Assembly (NCBI GenBank): GCA_013396635.1
Contig: WBMW01005106.1
Location: forward strand, 894,585-958,584
DNA: 64,000 bases
Origin: Penelope pileata
Taxonomy: Eukaryota > Chordata > Aves > Galliformes > Cracidae
Reading direction: 5' to 3'
Shown here: positions 11,981 to 23,978 of the stretch, one piece after another
Numbering within the stretch: the stretch's first letter is position 1
How the letters are laid out: the number at the start of each line of letters is the position of its first letter
The notes under the pieces: model-generated
Database searches by the model: none
Told to the model about the DNA's origin: nothing
Seen by the model: the letters and a program-made list of their open reading frames with translations, nothing else
Program-made: the position numbers and the translations under genes

Positions 11981-14900
11981 CTCATGAAAGATTAAGCAGA
12001 TTCAGACCTGGATTCCTGTCACAGGAATCTCTTGACTCCCAACTTACAGTTTCAGAAGGAGGCAGTTGTGAAGGGCAGGACTGCTGCAGTGACTTGACCA
12101 ATGTGCCTGGTAACAGAGATTGCCAGTGTTAATGAGGGTTTGTGCCTTGCAGGTGCACCTATGTCCTCTGCCAGCTCCAGAAGAATACACTTAGCGTTAG
12201 TCAAGGGCAGATTTATTACTCTGTCCTCTGGATGGTCTTTCAAGGCATGAAGTGCACTCAGCATCACAGAGGTGACCACTGAGCGCTGACCTTGTGCATG
12301 GGACAAGGGCTCATATGGCAGCAGGGAGTATCTGTGTGTTTCTCCATAGGCTTTTGTCTGTGTGTTTTATACCCCTCCCCAGCCCTGTTTCTATACTTCT
12401 GGGAAATGTTTGGTGCTGTAGGTATAGAAGATCCACCTCTACCAGTGTCAACAAAGGCAAAAAACAATACAGTGTTACTTTTAAAATTCGTTACTGACAC
12501 ATAGTGAAGGTGAAGCTGTTAGCCAGAGACAGGCTTACAACTTCTCCTTATATTTGTCTGCTTTCAGAAAACTTTTCAATAATTTATTTTGGATAATTAG
12601 TATTTGTTAGTTCTCTTCTTACATCGAAGGTGTCATTTGAAACCTTTCCTCTTAATTTTAAAAAATGAAGTTCACTTCCTGACATGAGTTTAAATAATGA
12701 ATTGAATTGCACTTTCTGACATGATTTATCATTCCAAGAACCGACAGAATATCATTATCTTGTTAGAATAATGCCTGGCTTTTTCTTACGGCAAGCATAG
12801 CAAGAAGAACATAATAAGACAGCTTAGCCTATCATGTCTGATTTCATCAAAGCATGATAGAAATACCAATAAATTGATCTCCACAACCTTACTGTGCACT
12901 TAATAAGTACTTATTACACATGGAGTGCATTACTGTGGGCAATATAGTGAGTTAGTGGCAGAGTCACTTTTAAGATTCTTTCCCTGATTTTTTGCATGCT
13001 TTGATTTTTAGGGACAAAAGGTATTTTTTGTATTAATAACTACATTGTTCTAGAAACAATGCTCAAGGAAAATATATTGTCCTTCATGCTTTATGAATGT
13101 TTTTCATGTTCTACTTCATAATTTAAGAGTGTTTTAAGAGCTAAAAGAATTAGCAAAAAGGTCTCTGCACTACTTTCTTTACTGTCCTCAGACTCCAAAT
13201 TTGACTTCAGATCATTCATTCAAAACAGTTGTCTGCAAAAAAATGTTTCAAAATAAATTTACAGAATTTGTTCAATTTTCTGTACTGAGATGCTGATGTT
13301 TTCAGAACTTTGGTTAACAGCACATGATCTTTAAAGGCTAGTCCTGTATTACTGGAGAACTATGAAATAGAAGACCTGCAACACTGAAACTGACCCTAAG
13401 TCTTTATCTACTAACAGAGAAAACAAGCCAATAATTGTGTGAAATATAATGCAAATACAATCACCAGACTCTAGTCCCAAACCAAGTCCTCACTACAAGG
13501 AGTGCCATCTAACCCCCTGGAGTCCACCCGGGTTTTCAGGACTGCCTTCTCGCATGAGGGATCCTCAGACTGAGGCACCTGCACCTTCATTCTCATCTCC
13601 AGAAGGGAACAGATGTGTGTAAGTCTTGAACCATATCTGCCAGCCCTCTGGGGACCTCTAAAAGCAGCAGGCGTTTGGGGCACTGATTCTGTCAGCAGGA
13701 GCTTAGGCACTTGGTTCACACAGAGACACAGAGGTAGCTATGGGATCTTAAGCTGAACCCAGCCTTCGGATGCTATAGGTTCAGGAGGCGTTTGTAGAGC
13801 TTGAGCCAAGGGTGAGTCCATGTGCACAAAGCAGCATTGCGCTTGGGAGCCCCGTCACTCTGTGGGATCTGAGGTGCTCCACATTTCTGGGGTTTCTCAC
13901 AAAGGGCTTTAGCACATACGAGTGCAAACTAATTTTGGCAGTTCCAGGTGTCAGCATCCATGATATTCAACCTTTGCAGAAGATATGACAAACCTACTCT
14001 ATCTCCAAAGCACATCCCAATTCATAGAAAGGCTTGATGGGAATCCCTAAAGTTTTCAGCCTGCATTTGACTCGCCAACTGTTTTAATGTCAGGAGGCTG
14101 ACAATGTTAGCTTTTGTGTCCCCTCTGCAGTGAGTTTGCTTTAGCATTTCTAAGATGGCTCTGAACTCCTGCTGTGCTTTAGGTGAAGCTGGGTTCTTCC
14201 TCTGTCTTCAGCACACCATTATATGGAGCTGTACCCAATTTTTTTTGTTGTTTTCTGTGATAAGGGCATGACAAGCTAATTCACAGGCTATGGGTCACAT
14301 CCTTCATTAGCATTAATATAATGCTTTTTAATTAGCATATCCCTTTCTGCTTCCTTGGGTTTTCCTATCAGACATTAAAAATGCTGCAGGAAAACTTTAC
14401 AAATTATTTCTCTTGAAAAATTATATTTTGTTAATAATCATAATATTATGCTCATAACATTAATGCCTCCGTGATAAATATCAAAGTTAGTGCAGAAAAA
14501 TGGCTAACTTAGGAGCAGCATTTTTTGTAAAGCATTTCCTCCTGCTCTCCTGATGCTTACTATATGTTTTAAGGAGATGAGAGTGCTCTTCAGTACACAT
14601 AACACAGAATTTCTCCCTTGCAAGAGCCAGTGAAAAAAAATTGCAAAATTATTTCATGAATAAATACATAAGTTCATACTGAGTGGAAACATAAATTACT
14701 GAAGTTGAAAAAGAAGTTGTACTGAGTCCATAAACCAACCGACTGCATGAGAATGAAGATAATGAGAGCAGCAGATTCTAGACCTGCAAGGACTTGTGTA
14801 AAGGATACAAAATTTTCTCCTTCCAGTGGATACCAGCAAATGGCAATGCATTGATGTGAAGTCTCTTGGCTGTTACTAAGCTCATGAGAATATAAAGTGA

Positions 14901-15254
14901 AACAAATTCAAGCATGACCAATGAAGTCTTTTGATGTTCATTGAAACCTGCAATACAAGGTTAGATCAATTAGTGCAATGACTGGAAATGTTAAGTGTAG
15001 ATAACGAAAGTCAGAGTTGCTCCAGTGAAAGGGTTCACTTAAAGTGTAATTTATTACACCAGAGTAGCACTTGCAAGACTTGCACTAGGCATTGTAGCAA
15101 ATTTGTTCAAGGGTCATAAGCTAGAGTTTATAAAAGTGCAACCTATAATAATTTAAACTTGTAGAGAAATTCATACAAAGTGTTTAACAGCCGTTAATTA
15201 ATTAATCTGTGTTCCACCCGTCTGTAAGCCTGTAGGTAACTTAAAGCATTCATA
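11981..15254. other. Intronic DNA with an unassigned GC-richer block
   Basis: 13470-13930 is clearly richer in G and C than its surroundings and looks like an old transposon fragment, but I could not name the family. The remainder is AT-rich with no feature seen. Confidence 0.5.
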
Positions 15255-15400
15255 TCTCAACGTTACAGAAGGTTAAGCTGGAGTGCAGAGAATGATTTGC
15301 CTGAGGTCACACAGCAAGTGAGTGGAAAAACTGCAAATAGAATCTGCAGCCTGAAGTTTTTATTTCCCTGTTTTTACCACTTACATTACACTTCCCACTA
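15255..15400 (+). mobile_element. MIR SINE
   Basis: Old SINE fragment with the MIR 3' signature: gatttgcctgaggtcacacag, caagtgagtggaaaaactgc, then a decayed tail with ttaccacttacattacac. MIR copies predate the split of birds and mammals, so age and divergence fit. Confidence 0.75.
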
Positions 15401-17770
15401 GTAAAATGAAGGGGAAGAAAAAGGCAGCTGAAATGGTGAGACTTGGAATATAGTTAACCTAGTTTTCTGCACGTGTTTGTGCTTTTTCTGCAGTTTAGGG
15501 ACATATCAAAGGGATAGGCTGGTTTTAAATTATTTGGAACGTTATTTCTTCTCCATCCTGCCTTTTGCATGTATTCTTTTAAGTGCAAAAATTGAAATAC
15601 TTGTCATCTTCAGAGTTAAAAATAGCTGGGCAGTAAGAGGCAAAGCTCTTGAGTTTCAGGCACATACATTTATACAGTCAACTTCCATCCCCTGCAGCTC
15701 GTGTGGAGCTCTCTGCTTACCCACTGCATTATAGTGGTCCCTGGGACATCACCTGTGCATAAGCCAGGACACTGCTCCTGATATTCTGGACATATAGACA
15801 GGCAACCAGCTGCACTGGGAGCATGGGTGGGAGGTGAAGACGGAAACTGCAGCCCCATCATCACATATGTTTGACATCAGAAATGAGGACTGAGCTGCAT
15901 CTTACAGCCTCTCACGTTACCTGGTGGGCATATGGTACCATCCACTACAGAAACTAGGGTTATGTGCTTTGGTCCCAAAAGTAAGCTGGTTATTTAGTAC
16001 AGAGAGTGATACTCCACTGAAAAACACGGGCTTGGGCTGATCAGGTAAGTAGGATTCAACTAAGAGGAAACCATGAGGGATCTGCAGTGAAAAATAATTG
16101 TGCTTGTAGGTGAACGCGCTGGGAAGGGAGGTTGTGTTTTACCACTTTTTCTTAGCTTTATATTAAGGAATAAAATGATGTTTGAAAGGGAATGGATACA
16201 AAGATGCTTTGTAGGTTGAAGAAAAAGTCCAGGAAGCAATTATTACTAATTCCTTACAGATTGCCATAGGGTTTTTCAAAAAATGCTCTTACACTGCTAC
16301 TGGGCTTTGGGAAAGCATGTCTGATTCAGATTTCTTGCTCTTGGGGCTCTTGAAGCCTTATTAAGCCAATCGACCATCACTGCATTTTTCAATTATGGCT
16401 CATCAGAGTTTGCTAAAGATAAGTGCTGAGTGTCTGAGATCCCCACGCTGCACAGTGACAGACTCACTATAGTGAAGGGGAAAAAGTGGGGAAAGGCATG
16501 AGACTAACGTGACATTTCCTGTGCTTGGAGGTGACCCCAGTTCATCATGACATACTATGTGTTCAGTCTATTCTCAGCACAGGCAACATCGATTACACAA
16601 GTGTCTTTTCTGTTTGCTCCAATTGAGCAAGCTCATTCTTATGTATAGAAGTGAGGCCTTCAGGGAGGCTGAGAAAGAAAAGTGGTGAAAGGAAGCAGTT
16701 GGAAAAATTTAAAATGCACTGAAGTACAAGTCCTGTGCAGGTACCTGCTCCTTGTTGACATGTTCTCCATGGTATGGGGTTTCAAACTAGTTTGAGGAAA
16801 GGAGGACACAATCCGCAATCCACAGTAAGAATAAAGGCAGAAATTCACGGTATAAAAAGGGACTGATACAGATGTTCCTGTGCTGAATTTGTTATCAGGC
16901 AGTGCTATAATGTAATTCACTGTGTGACTGCAAGTGTTGGAAAATAAAATATGCAAGTACCTTCTGAAAGGTCAGATCCTTGGAATATAAATGGTGAGCA
17001 GTGTGAAGTAGACAAACTACTCCTATCCTGGCCTTTTCCTCTCCTTGGATGGCAGCTAGAGCCCTGTGTCGGGTAAGCTGTAGGGATGCCCTCGCCATGC
17101 AGTTTTGAGGATCTCTGCAATATCAGCTATGTTTTAAACTGTTTGATGTTAGACAGCTAAGCTGCAGGTACCTTGTTCCTGTATTGGAGCTGTGGTGGTC
17201 TTTCCCCATGCTACAGTGTGGGACACACTAATACTGCATTGCTGCGTGTCTGCATGCTCTCCTGCATCGACAAGCTCATCTCTTCTTTCTGGCAATGGCC
17301 ATGTCTGGTTGGAGGAGAAATATATATAAGCTCCATGCTCCCTTCTCTCCTCTCTCTTCCTGTTCAGAAGATGATGTTAAAATGATGCTTTCTAAAACCA
17401 AAACTAGAAAAGCAAGTAGTTTAGGGAATGCATAGGAGAAATGACAGTCAGTGAGCTGAACCTGTGAACACCTATGGCTCACCATGAGGCCCTGCAGGCC
17501 ACTTGAAGCAGCAGTGACTTAATAGCTCTGTTTCTAAATTCCCCCAGGATTTCTGTGCTAGTTAGGATATCTGTTCAGACCTCCCAGCACGACCTGTTGG
17601 CACATGTTGTGTGAAGACAGTGGCCAGCGCTACCAACCTGGGCTGGCACCTGGGGGCTGCAGAGCTGCTTAGATTCCATAACCTAACCCAACCCCTTTGC
17701 CTTCTGCACAGGCCCAACTGCTGTGTGTATCGGGGCAAAACAGCCAAGAAAGCAAGATGGAGACCCTTCG
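15401..17770. other. Intronic DNA, nothing named
   Basis: No coding, RNA or repeat feature that I can support between the MIR and the T-rich run before the CR1 copy. Confidence 0.55.
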
Positions 17771-17812
17771 TTTTTTTATTTTTTTTTATTTTTTTATTTT
17801 TTGGAGTTTCAG
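17771..17812 (+). repeat. T-rich run with single A interruptions
   Basis: Repeats of six to eight T separated by single A, just upstream of the CR1 copy at 17849. Confidence 0.8.
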
Positions 17813-17848
17813 CAAGCTGGGTGCTACCAGGAGGTATCTGACAGGTAC

Positions 17849-18410
17849 CCCAGTGCATTTCTAGTAAGTTGAGGGAAGAGATCATCCCACTCTGCTCTGC
17901 ACTGGTGCAGCCTCACTTCGAGCAATGTGTGCACATTTGTGTGCTACAATATCAGGACATAAAGGTATTAGAGTACACCCAAAGGAGGGCTATGAAGATG
18001 GTGTAGGGTCTAGAGGGCAAGAAGTGTTAGGAGCGGCTGAGGTCCCTTGGTTTGTTCAGCCCAGAGCAGAGGAGGCTGAGGGGAGGCCTCATGGCGGCCT
18101 ACAGCTCCTCACAGGGAGCGCAGGGGCAGCGCTGAGCTCTGCTCTCTGGGGACAGCGACAGGGCCCGAGGGGACGGCATGGAGCTGTGTCAGGGGAGGGT
18201 CAGTCTGGGTGTTAAGGTTCTTCACCAGAGTATAGCGGGCATGGCACAGGCTGCCCAGGGCAGTGGGCATGGCCCTACGCTACCAGAGTTCAAGGAACAT
18301 TTGGACAATGCTCTCAGATGTAGGGTTTGGATTTTGAGTGGTTCTGTGTGGAGCCAGGAGCTGGACTTGATGGTCCTTGTGGGTCCCTTCTAATTCAGGA
18401 TATCCCATGA
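17849..18410 (+). mobile_element. CR1 LINE fragment, about 560 bp
   Basis: Contains the end of the CR1 second ORF and the 3' UTR in order: cccactctgctctgcactggtg, tttgttcagcccagagcagagg, ctgaggggaggcctcatggcgg, gcacaggctgcccagggcag, ggagctggacttgatggtcc, and the tail. GC-rich compared with its surroundings. Frames are broken. Confidence 0.88.
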
Positions 18411-21400
18411 CAAATGGCTAAATGGCTGACAAAGCCCACAGATCCCAAGATGTGTGCCCTCAGCACTGATCTTGCGTTTACCCTATCTGCTCCCAACCTG
18501 CTCATGTGCAGCTGTGATGGGAAAGTATATATAAAACTAATCTGACTTAGAAAGCATTGCAGAATGATGCAGTCTTTTCTGGTTTGTGTCTGGTATATAG
18601 CATTTCCCTCTGTGTTTTGTGGCAAATTGGCTTTGCACCTGGTTCTTTTCCAAGGTTTAAGAAGAAGTGAAAAAAAATGTAACCAAACATTTTTTCTGTT
18701 ACTTCTGCCTCAGCTATGAAAATATACCCACAGTTTCAATATTGTATCTTACAGTAAAACTTTGATAAATGTTCTTAACTATCCTTATTTAATGAAATCA
18801 GTTGTGAGCACTTAAGCTATGAAAAAATTACATGAGAAACAAATAATGTATCTGAGCAGTTTTCAGGTATTGAACGCTACTGCAGATGTTTAGATGTGTG
18901 CTGGAACCATTCAGACAAAAATCTGTTCATAACTTCTGTGACCCGCAGTGGGACTGCATGATCCTCCAAAAAGATCGGAAATGCACAGTAATAACTGTTA
19001 ACTGCTGCACAGAAACAAGGCAAAATCTCTCCAGTAATGGCTTCACATTCAGCTCTCAATACACTGAATAAAGCATCTTCCCAAAGGTATATGTTATTGT
19101 TGTCCGTAAATAACTTCCACAGTCTCCAACTGCTGCATGCAGAGCAATGCACAGCGCTGAAGAAAAATGGACGTTCGTACATGAGCTTATAGGAAAAGAA
19201 CTTGATACAAACCACATTTTTCAAATAAAACTTTGCCATTTTATGCAAGCTGTATTCTGATTCTCAGGAAGCCTTTCTTCAGCTGCTTTGTGCTTCCTTA
19301 GCTGTCACTTTTGAACACTTCTAATATTAATAGCGCTTTCTGTTTACATACTTTGCTCTTGGAAAAAATCCTGGGACAGTTCAATTTGTCTGGAGGTGCA
19401 CAGCAGGCAGTGTGCGCTCAGGATCCTGATCTGACCCTCGGTAGCCCAGGCGAAATGAAACACTGCTGCAGGATTTGAGGTGTGCTGCTCAGCTCTTCTG
19501 CAGCTTGAGCTTCAGGCACAGAATGAGCAGAGCTGAGTGCTGCATTTACTGATTTAACCTACTGTGCCCACTTGTAACTGCTTCCGTGCGTTATCAAACC
19601 TTTCTCACAGTTTCCATTCTTGTTCTATTGAAAACACAATTAGCAACCATAGATGCTCTCTTATAACATATTGTCAATGGTGAATGCACAAATCCAGATT
19701 GATATTCTTATTTATGAATAAGAAGCTTGAATTTATAGGCAAAACTATAGCAATACATTCAGTCACTGAACAGGCTTAAATACTGACTTTACTGTCTGAG
19801 TTATCACCCTCTAGTTTTCACTTGTTAACATAGACATCGCTCACATAGAAAGGGCTGCAGCAATTATTTTGTTTCTCTGTGCACAGCAGTATGTGTTGAA
19901 TATTTTATTCTCACTGGGTTTTGGACAGCTGCCTTTGAAGCAGATATTCCTAGCTGAGAACTTTGGGAGAGCTCTGACTGCATTTTGGGTGTATTACAAG
20001 ACAAAAAAATGATACTATTTTACAGCACAGCCAGAGGTACTCCAAAACATATTTTCCTTTCATCCAAACAACTCTCACAAAGGTAATTAATTACTAGCCA
20101 TTTAGTTTATTACAGCATGTACAGCATTTCAGAGCTTCTTTCATTAAAGGATCATGTTTTGCTCAGGTTCTTACCTGCTTAGTAAGTGTTTCTGCCCAAA
20201 GACCTTACAACCCAAATGTGCAAAGGATCATAGGGTCCTTGGATAATTCCGATTGGGAGGGACCTCAAAAGGCCATCTGTGCCCTAGTGGATGGGATTTG
20301 CTCAAGATGAAGAACCAAGATGGGTTAATGACAGAAATTATATCTCCTACTGCCCACTTTGGTACATGTTCTACCAGAGTATGCTGCTTTTAATAGATTT
20401 AGGACCATTTATCAACTGCAGGCGTTTGGCAGAAGACTGTTTCCCTGGCTCGCACTGCGCTGTTTCACTGCCTGTGTGGAATAAGACTTGTTCTCTCCTG
20501 CAGCAGCTCTTGCTGTTGTGTTGGCATCTATGTTTCTCATGCACCAAAACCTTATGTCTGAAAACCTTGTCACAGGGTACCTACATTTCATTTTGACTTG
20601 GCAAATCTTGGTGCTACCTCTGTCAATTGCAAATAGCAAGCTTTGAGCTTTTCCTTTCTTGCTGAATCTCACACCACCTATATTAGTGTGGACTCAAGGC
20701 AAGTATATGTGGAGCCCCAGGGATGAGATACAGCTGAATTAGGAAAGGAATTTTTGACTGCTGCTGCACCAAGGGATGCTGATGGGGGCAGATTTGGGCT
20801 CACCATGACTACAAAGCTATGCACCAGCTTGATAACTGGAGATCTGCCATCTCTCCCAAAGAGTATGTGCCATAGTTCTGCTTTAATTGAATAACTCATC
20901 CAGTTTCAAGTTAATTTTTTTTCTTCTTTTCCTTTTTATTTCCTCTATCTTATAAAGGCTGTATAACTCATTATGGAAACATTTTTGCTTGGAAAAGCCA
21001 CAAAGCATAGTGTGTTTAGTGAAGTATGTTATTTAACTTCTCCTTGGACTGCTTCCATGGGCAGTATCTTTAAAGCCCTTTACTGGCAAGCTGGTTTGAT
21101 CTCTGATCACTTCCCTGCTACTTCTACTGCGTGAATCAGTTTCCTCCTTGAACAACATCCTGCAGAATTCTCTTTACTCCTACCTAATAATTCAGACCAG
21201 ATGGCTGAAGCTGACCCAGCATAATCTGCTCCCCAGGATATAAATGATGCCGTTTAGATGCATGCAGTAATGTTCCCCTAGTTAAAAAAGGACTCGCATC
21301 AAGAGCCTGTAACAATTGACTTTATTTTGGTTTGCAGAGTTCTGCCAGACAGTACCCATTTGTGCTGGGTTACACAACATTAAAAGGTACATATCAGACG

Positions 21401-22895
21401 CTATCCTACATATAGACAAAAAGACTGCCCCAAATTTCCTGGAAAGGAAACAGCTTGTGTTTGTGTGTTGCCTTAGATTCCCATTCCACCTTGTCCCTGA
21501 ATGCCCTGAAAAAAACAGATGGGATTTATACTGCAAAGCAAGTCAGGGCACTGACACAACGTAGGGAAAATGAATTTCAGGGCTAAGGACTTCCAGAAGG
21601 AGAAGGAAAAAAAAAGCCCTTTTCTTTTTATCCTACAGAATACTAGTTCCAATTCCCAGCTGGTGTGTGTAGAAATATGATGCAGAGAGAACACGTTTCT
21701 TGAGTATTGGGATGCTACATTGTTAATGACGCTATGGTTAATTGCAAAAATTATCCAGCCATTTGCAGAAGCAACAGACAACAACTGCAAATACCACTGG
21801 TGCCATTTCTGAATTGTCTCAAGACAATGCCCACATAGGGTCAAGAAGGGTGGTAGCAAGATGCCAAAAGGAAACCCCTCATTGCTAGGCACAGATGAAG
21901 GTAACAGCTTTTGGAACAGCTGTTAGCACAGCTTATTCTCTTCCTGGAGGTCAAAACATGCTGTGGTGGGTAGGTGTGTGTAAGTTCAGTGGACTTTGGC
22001 TAAGGTTTGGTGCGTGGAATTGTTTGTACTGCTCTGTTACAAGTGGGCACATGTACTGTCAAGTCACTGGGGAAGCAGCATTTGCTGACACATGCAGTAC
22101 AACTTCAGGCTAAGTGATGTACAAGATTATCCTTTTAGGCTTAATTGTTTGTGTTCTATAAAATATAGGTGGTGTCAGAAAGCCTGGCATCAGCTTGTTT
22201 GTTACTGGATTGAGTCTTTGCTCTTCCTCCTCTCATTTTTTGCAAATGCAAACATGATACAAGAGATTCTTCTCTCTGTTCCTGCTGTGATTTTCTTTAC
22301 GGACCATCTTCTGAACCTTAAATGGCTTTGGCACCTTGCAAATCTATTCTCTCTGTACAGATGCCTTGCAGGCCCACACCAGCTCAAGTTAGGCATCTTT
22401 GCATTTTATACCATATTTCTTTGGAAAACTCATCTTTTGAGATTCTCATATCTTGGCTTTTTGTTTTAACTAAGTACATGGAAGTGCAACTACAGATAAG
22501 CTGACGTGAAGGAATTATACTGGGGTCATCCCAGCTGCTCAGTGCTCTGGCATGCACATGCCTTAATGGCTACATTTCTGAATGTGTATAAAATTACTAA
22601 GATGTATTTGGTATCTGCCAGTGTGTCTCTATGTAGGTGAAAATCATACAGATGCCAAAGTCATCTCATATAATTGATGCAGCTTTGGTACTACCAGTTG
22701 GATTATGGTGAGTCACACAGCTGAGGATGTGTCAGTAGTAGGGAGGGTGCCAAAACGTACAAATAGGAGCAAATCCTGACTGACTCTTCCCTCTAAATTT
22801 AAAACAAAGTAATGAGTCTCAAAAAATTGAGAAAGCTTGTAAGGGTGACTGGCTTCTGCTCCATTCCTAGCACACCAGCAAATTGTTCCATATTT
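18411..22895. other. Intronic DNA, long chance frames only
   Basis: Contains the short CR1 tail at 20224. Two minus-strand frames of over 120 codons (18877-19248, 21473-21892) show no domain I recognise, no splice context and no supporting neighbour; I treat them as chance. Confidence 0.5.
20224..20290 (-). mobile_element. Short antisense CR1 tail
   Basis: The plus strand reads aggatcatagggtccttgg, gattgggagggacctcaaaa, ggccatctg, i.e. the reverse complement of a CR1 3' end. Only about 65 bp remain. Confidence 0.6.
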
Positions 22896-23978
22896 CACAG
22901 AATCACAGAACCGTTGATGTTGGAAGGGACCTCTGGGTTCATCTGCTCCAACTCCTGCTCCAGCAGGGACACCCAGAGCAGGGTGCCCAGCACCAAGTCC
23001 AGGCAGCTTTTGGAGGTCTACCAAGGAAGAGACTCCACAACCTCTCTGGGAAACCTGTGCCAATGCTCAGTCAACTGCACAGAGCAGAATTGCTTCCTGG
23101 TGTTCAGATGGAACCTTCTGTGCTCCAGTTTGTAGCCATTGCCTCTTGTCCTGGCACTGGGCACCACTGACAAGAGCCTGCCTCCGTCCTCTTTGCACCC
23201 TTCCTTCATGTATTTATTGATGAGATCCCCCGGAGACTCCTCCAGGCTGAACAGTCTCAGCTCTCTCAGCCTCTCCCCGTATCAGAGGAGCTGCAGACCC
23301 ATCATCGTCTTTGTGGCCTTTCAATGGCCACCAGTATGTCCAGGTCTCTCTTGTACTGGGGGCCCACAAGTAGACACAGTGCTCCAGCTGTGGCTTCACC
23401 AGTGCTGAAGAGAAGGATCACATCTTTGGACCTGCTGGTGATCATTTGACTGATGCAGCCAAGAATACCATCANATTTATTGATGAGATCCCCCGGAGAC
23501 TCCTCCAGGCTGAACAGTCTCAGCTCTCTCAGCCTCTCCCCGTATCAGAGGAGCTGCAGACCCATCATCGTCTTTGTGGCCTTTCAATGGCCACCAGTAT
23601 GTCCAGGTCTCTCTTGTACTGGGGGCCCACAAGTAGACACAGTGCTCCAGCTGTGGCTTCACCAGTGCTGAAGAGAAGGATCACATCTTTGGACCTGCTG
23701 GTGATCATTTGACTGATGCAGCCAAGAATACCATCAGCCTTCTTAGCAGCAAGGGCATGTTGCTGACTCATGTTCAACATGGTGTCCATGGACCCCCAGG
23801 CCTATTTCTGCAGAGCTGCTTTGCAGCTGGGTGTCCCCATCGTGTGGTGGTGCCTGGGGCTGCTCCTCCCCAGAGGCAGGACTTTGCACTTTTCCTCTCT
23901 GAACTTCATGAGATTGTTATCGGTTCATTTCTCCAGCCCGTGAGTGTCCCTCTGGATGGCAGCACAACCCTCTGGTGT
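22896..23978 (-). mobile_element. Antisense CR1 LINE with an artefactual-looking internal duplication
   Basis: Antisense CR1: starts cacagaatcacagaaccgtt (the tail in reverse) and continues through the 3' UTR into the C-terminal part of ORF2. On the minus strand the retained protein reads NMSQQHALAAKKADGILGC, then the C-terminal region ending in a segment like RGNGYKLEHRRFHLNTRK. The upstream RT catalytic core is absent. A 262-bp block (23212-23473) is repeated exactly at 23475-23736 with a single N between. Without that repeat the copy would be about 820 bp. Confidence 0.9.
23212..23736. repeat. Exact 262-bp tandem duplication separated by one N
   Basis: Bases 23212-23473 and 23475-23736 read identically, both starting atttattgatgagatccc and ending aagaataccatca. 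Position 23474 is N. Two identical copies inside an old, diverged repeat, joined at an ambiguity, suggest two contig ends that overlap but were placed side by side. Confidence 0.95.

Noticed and set aside
18877..19248. Minus-strand frame of 123 codons rich in Cys and aromatic residues
   Set aside because: No recognised domain, no splice or promoter context, and frames of this length are expected occasionally in 64 kb on six frames.
21473..21892. Minus-strand frame of 139 codons
   Set aside because: Low-complexity hydrophobic and Phe-rich composition from T-rich DNA; an opposing plus-strand frame overlaps and there is no supporting context.
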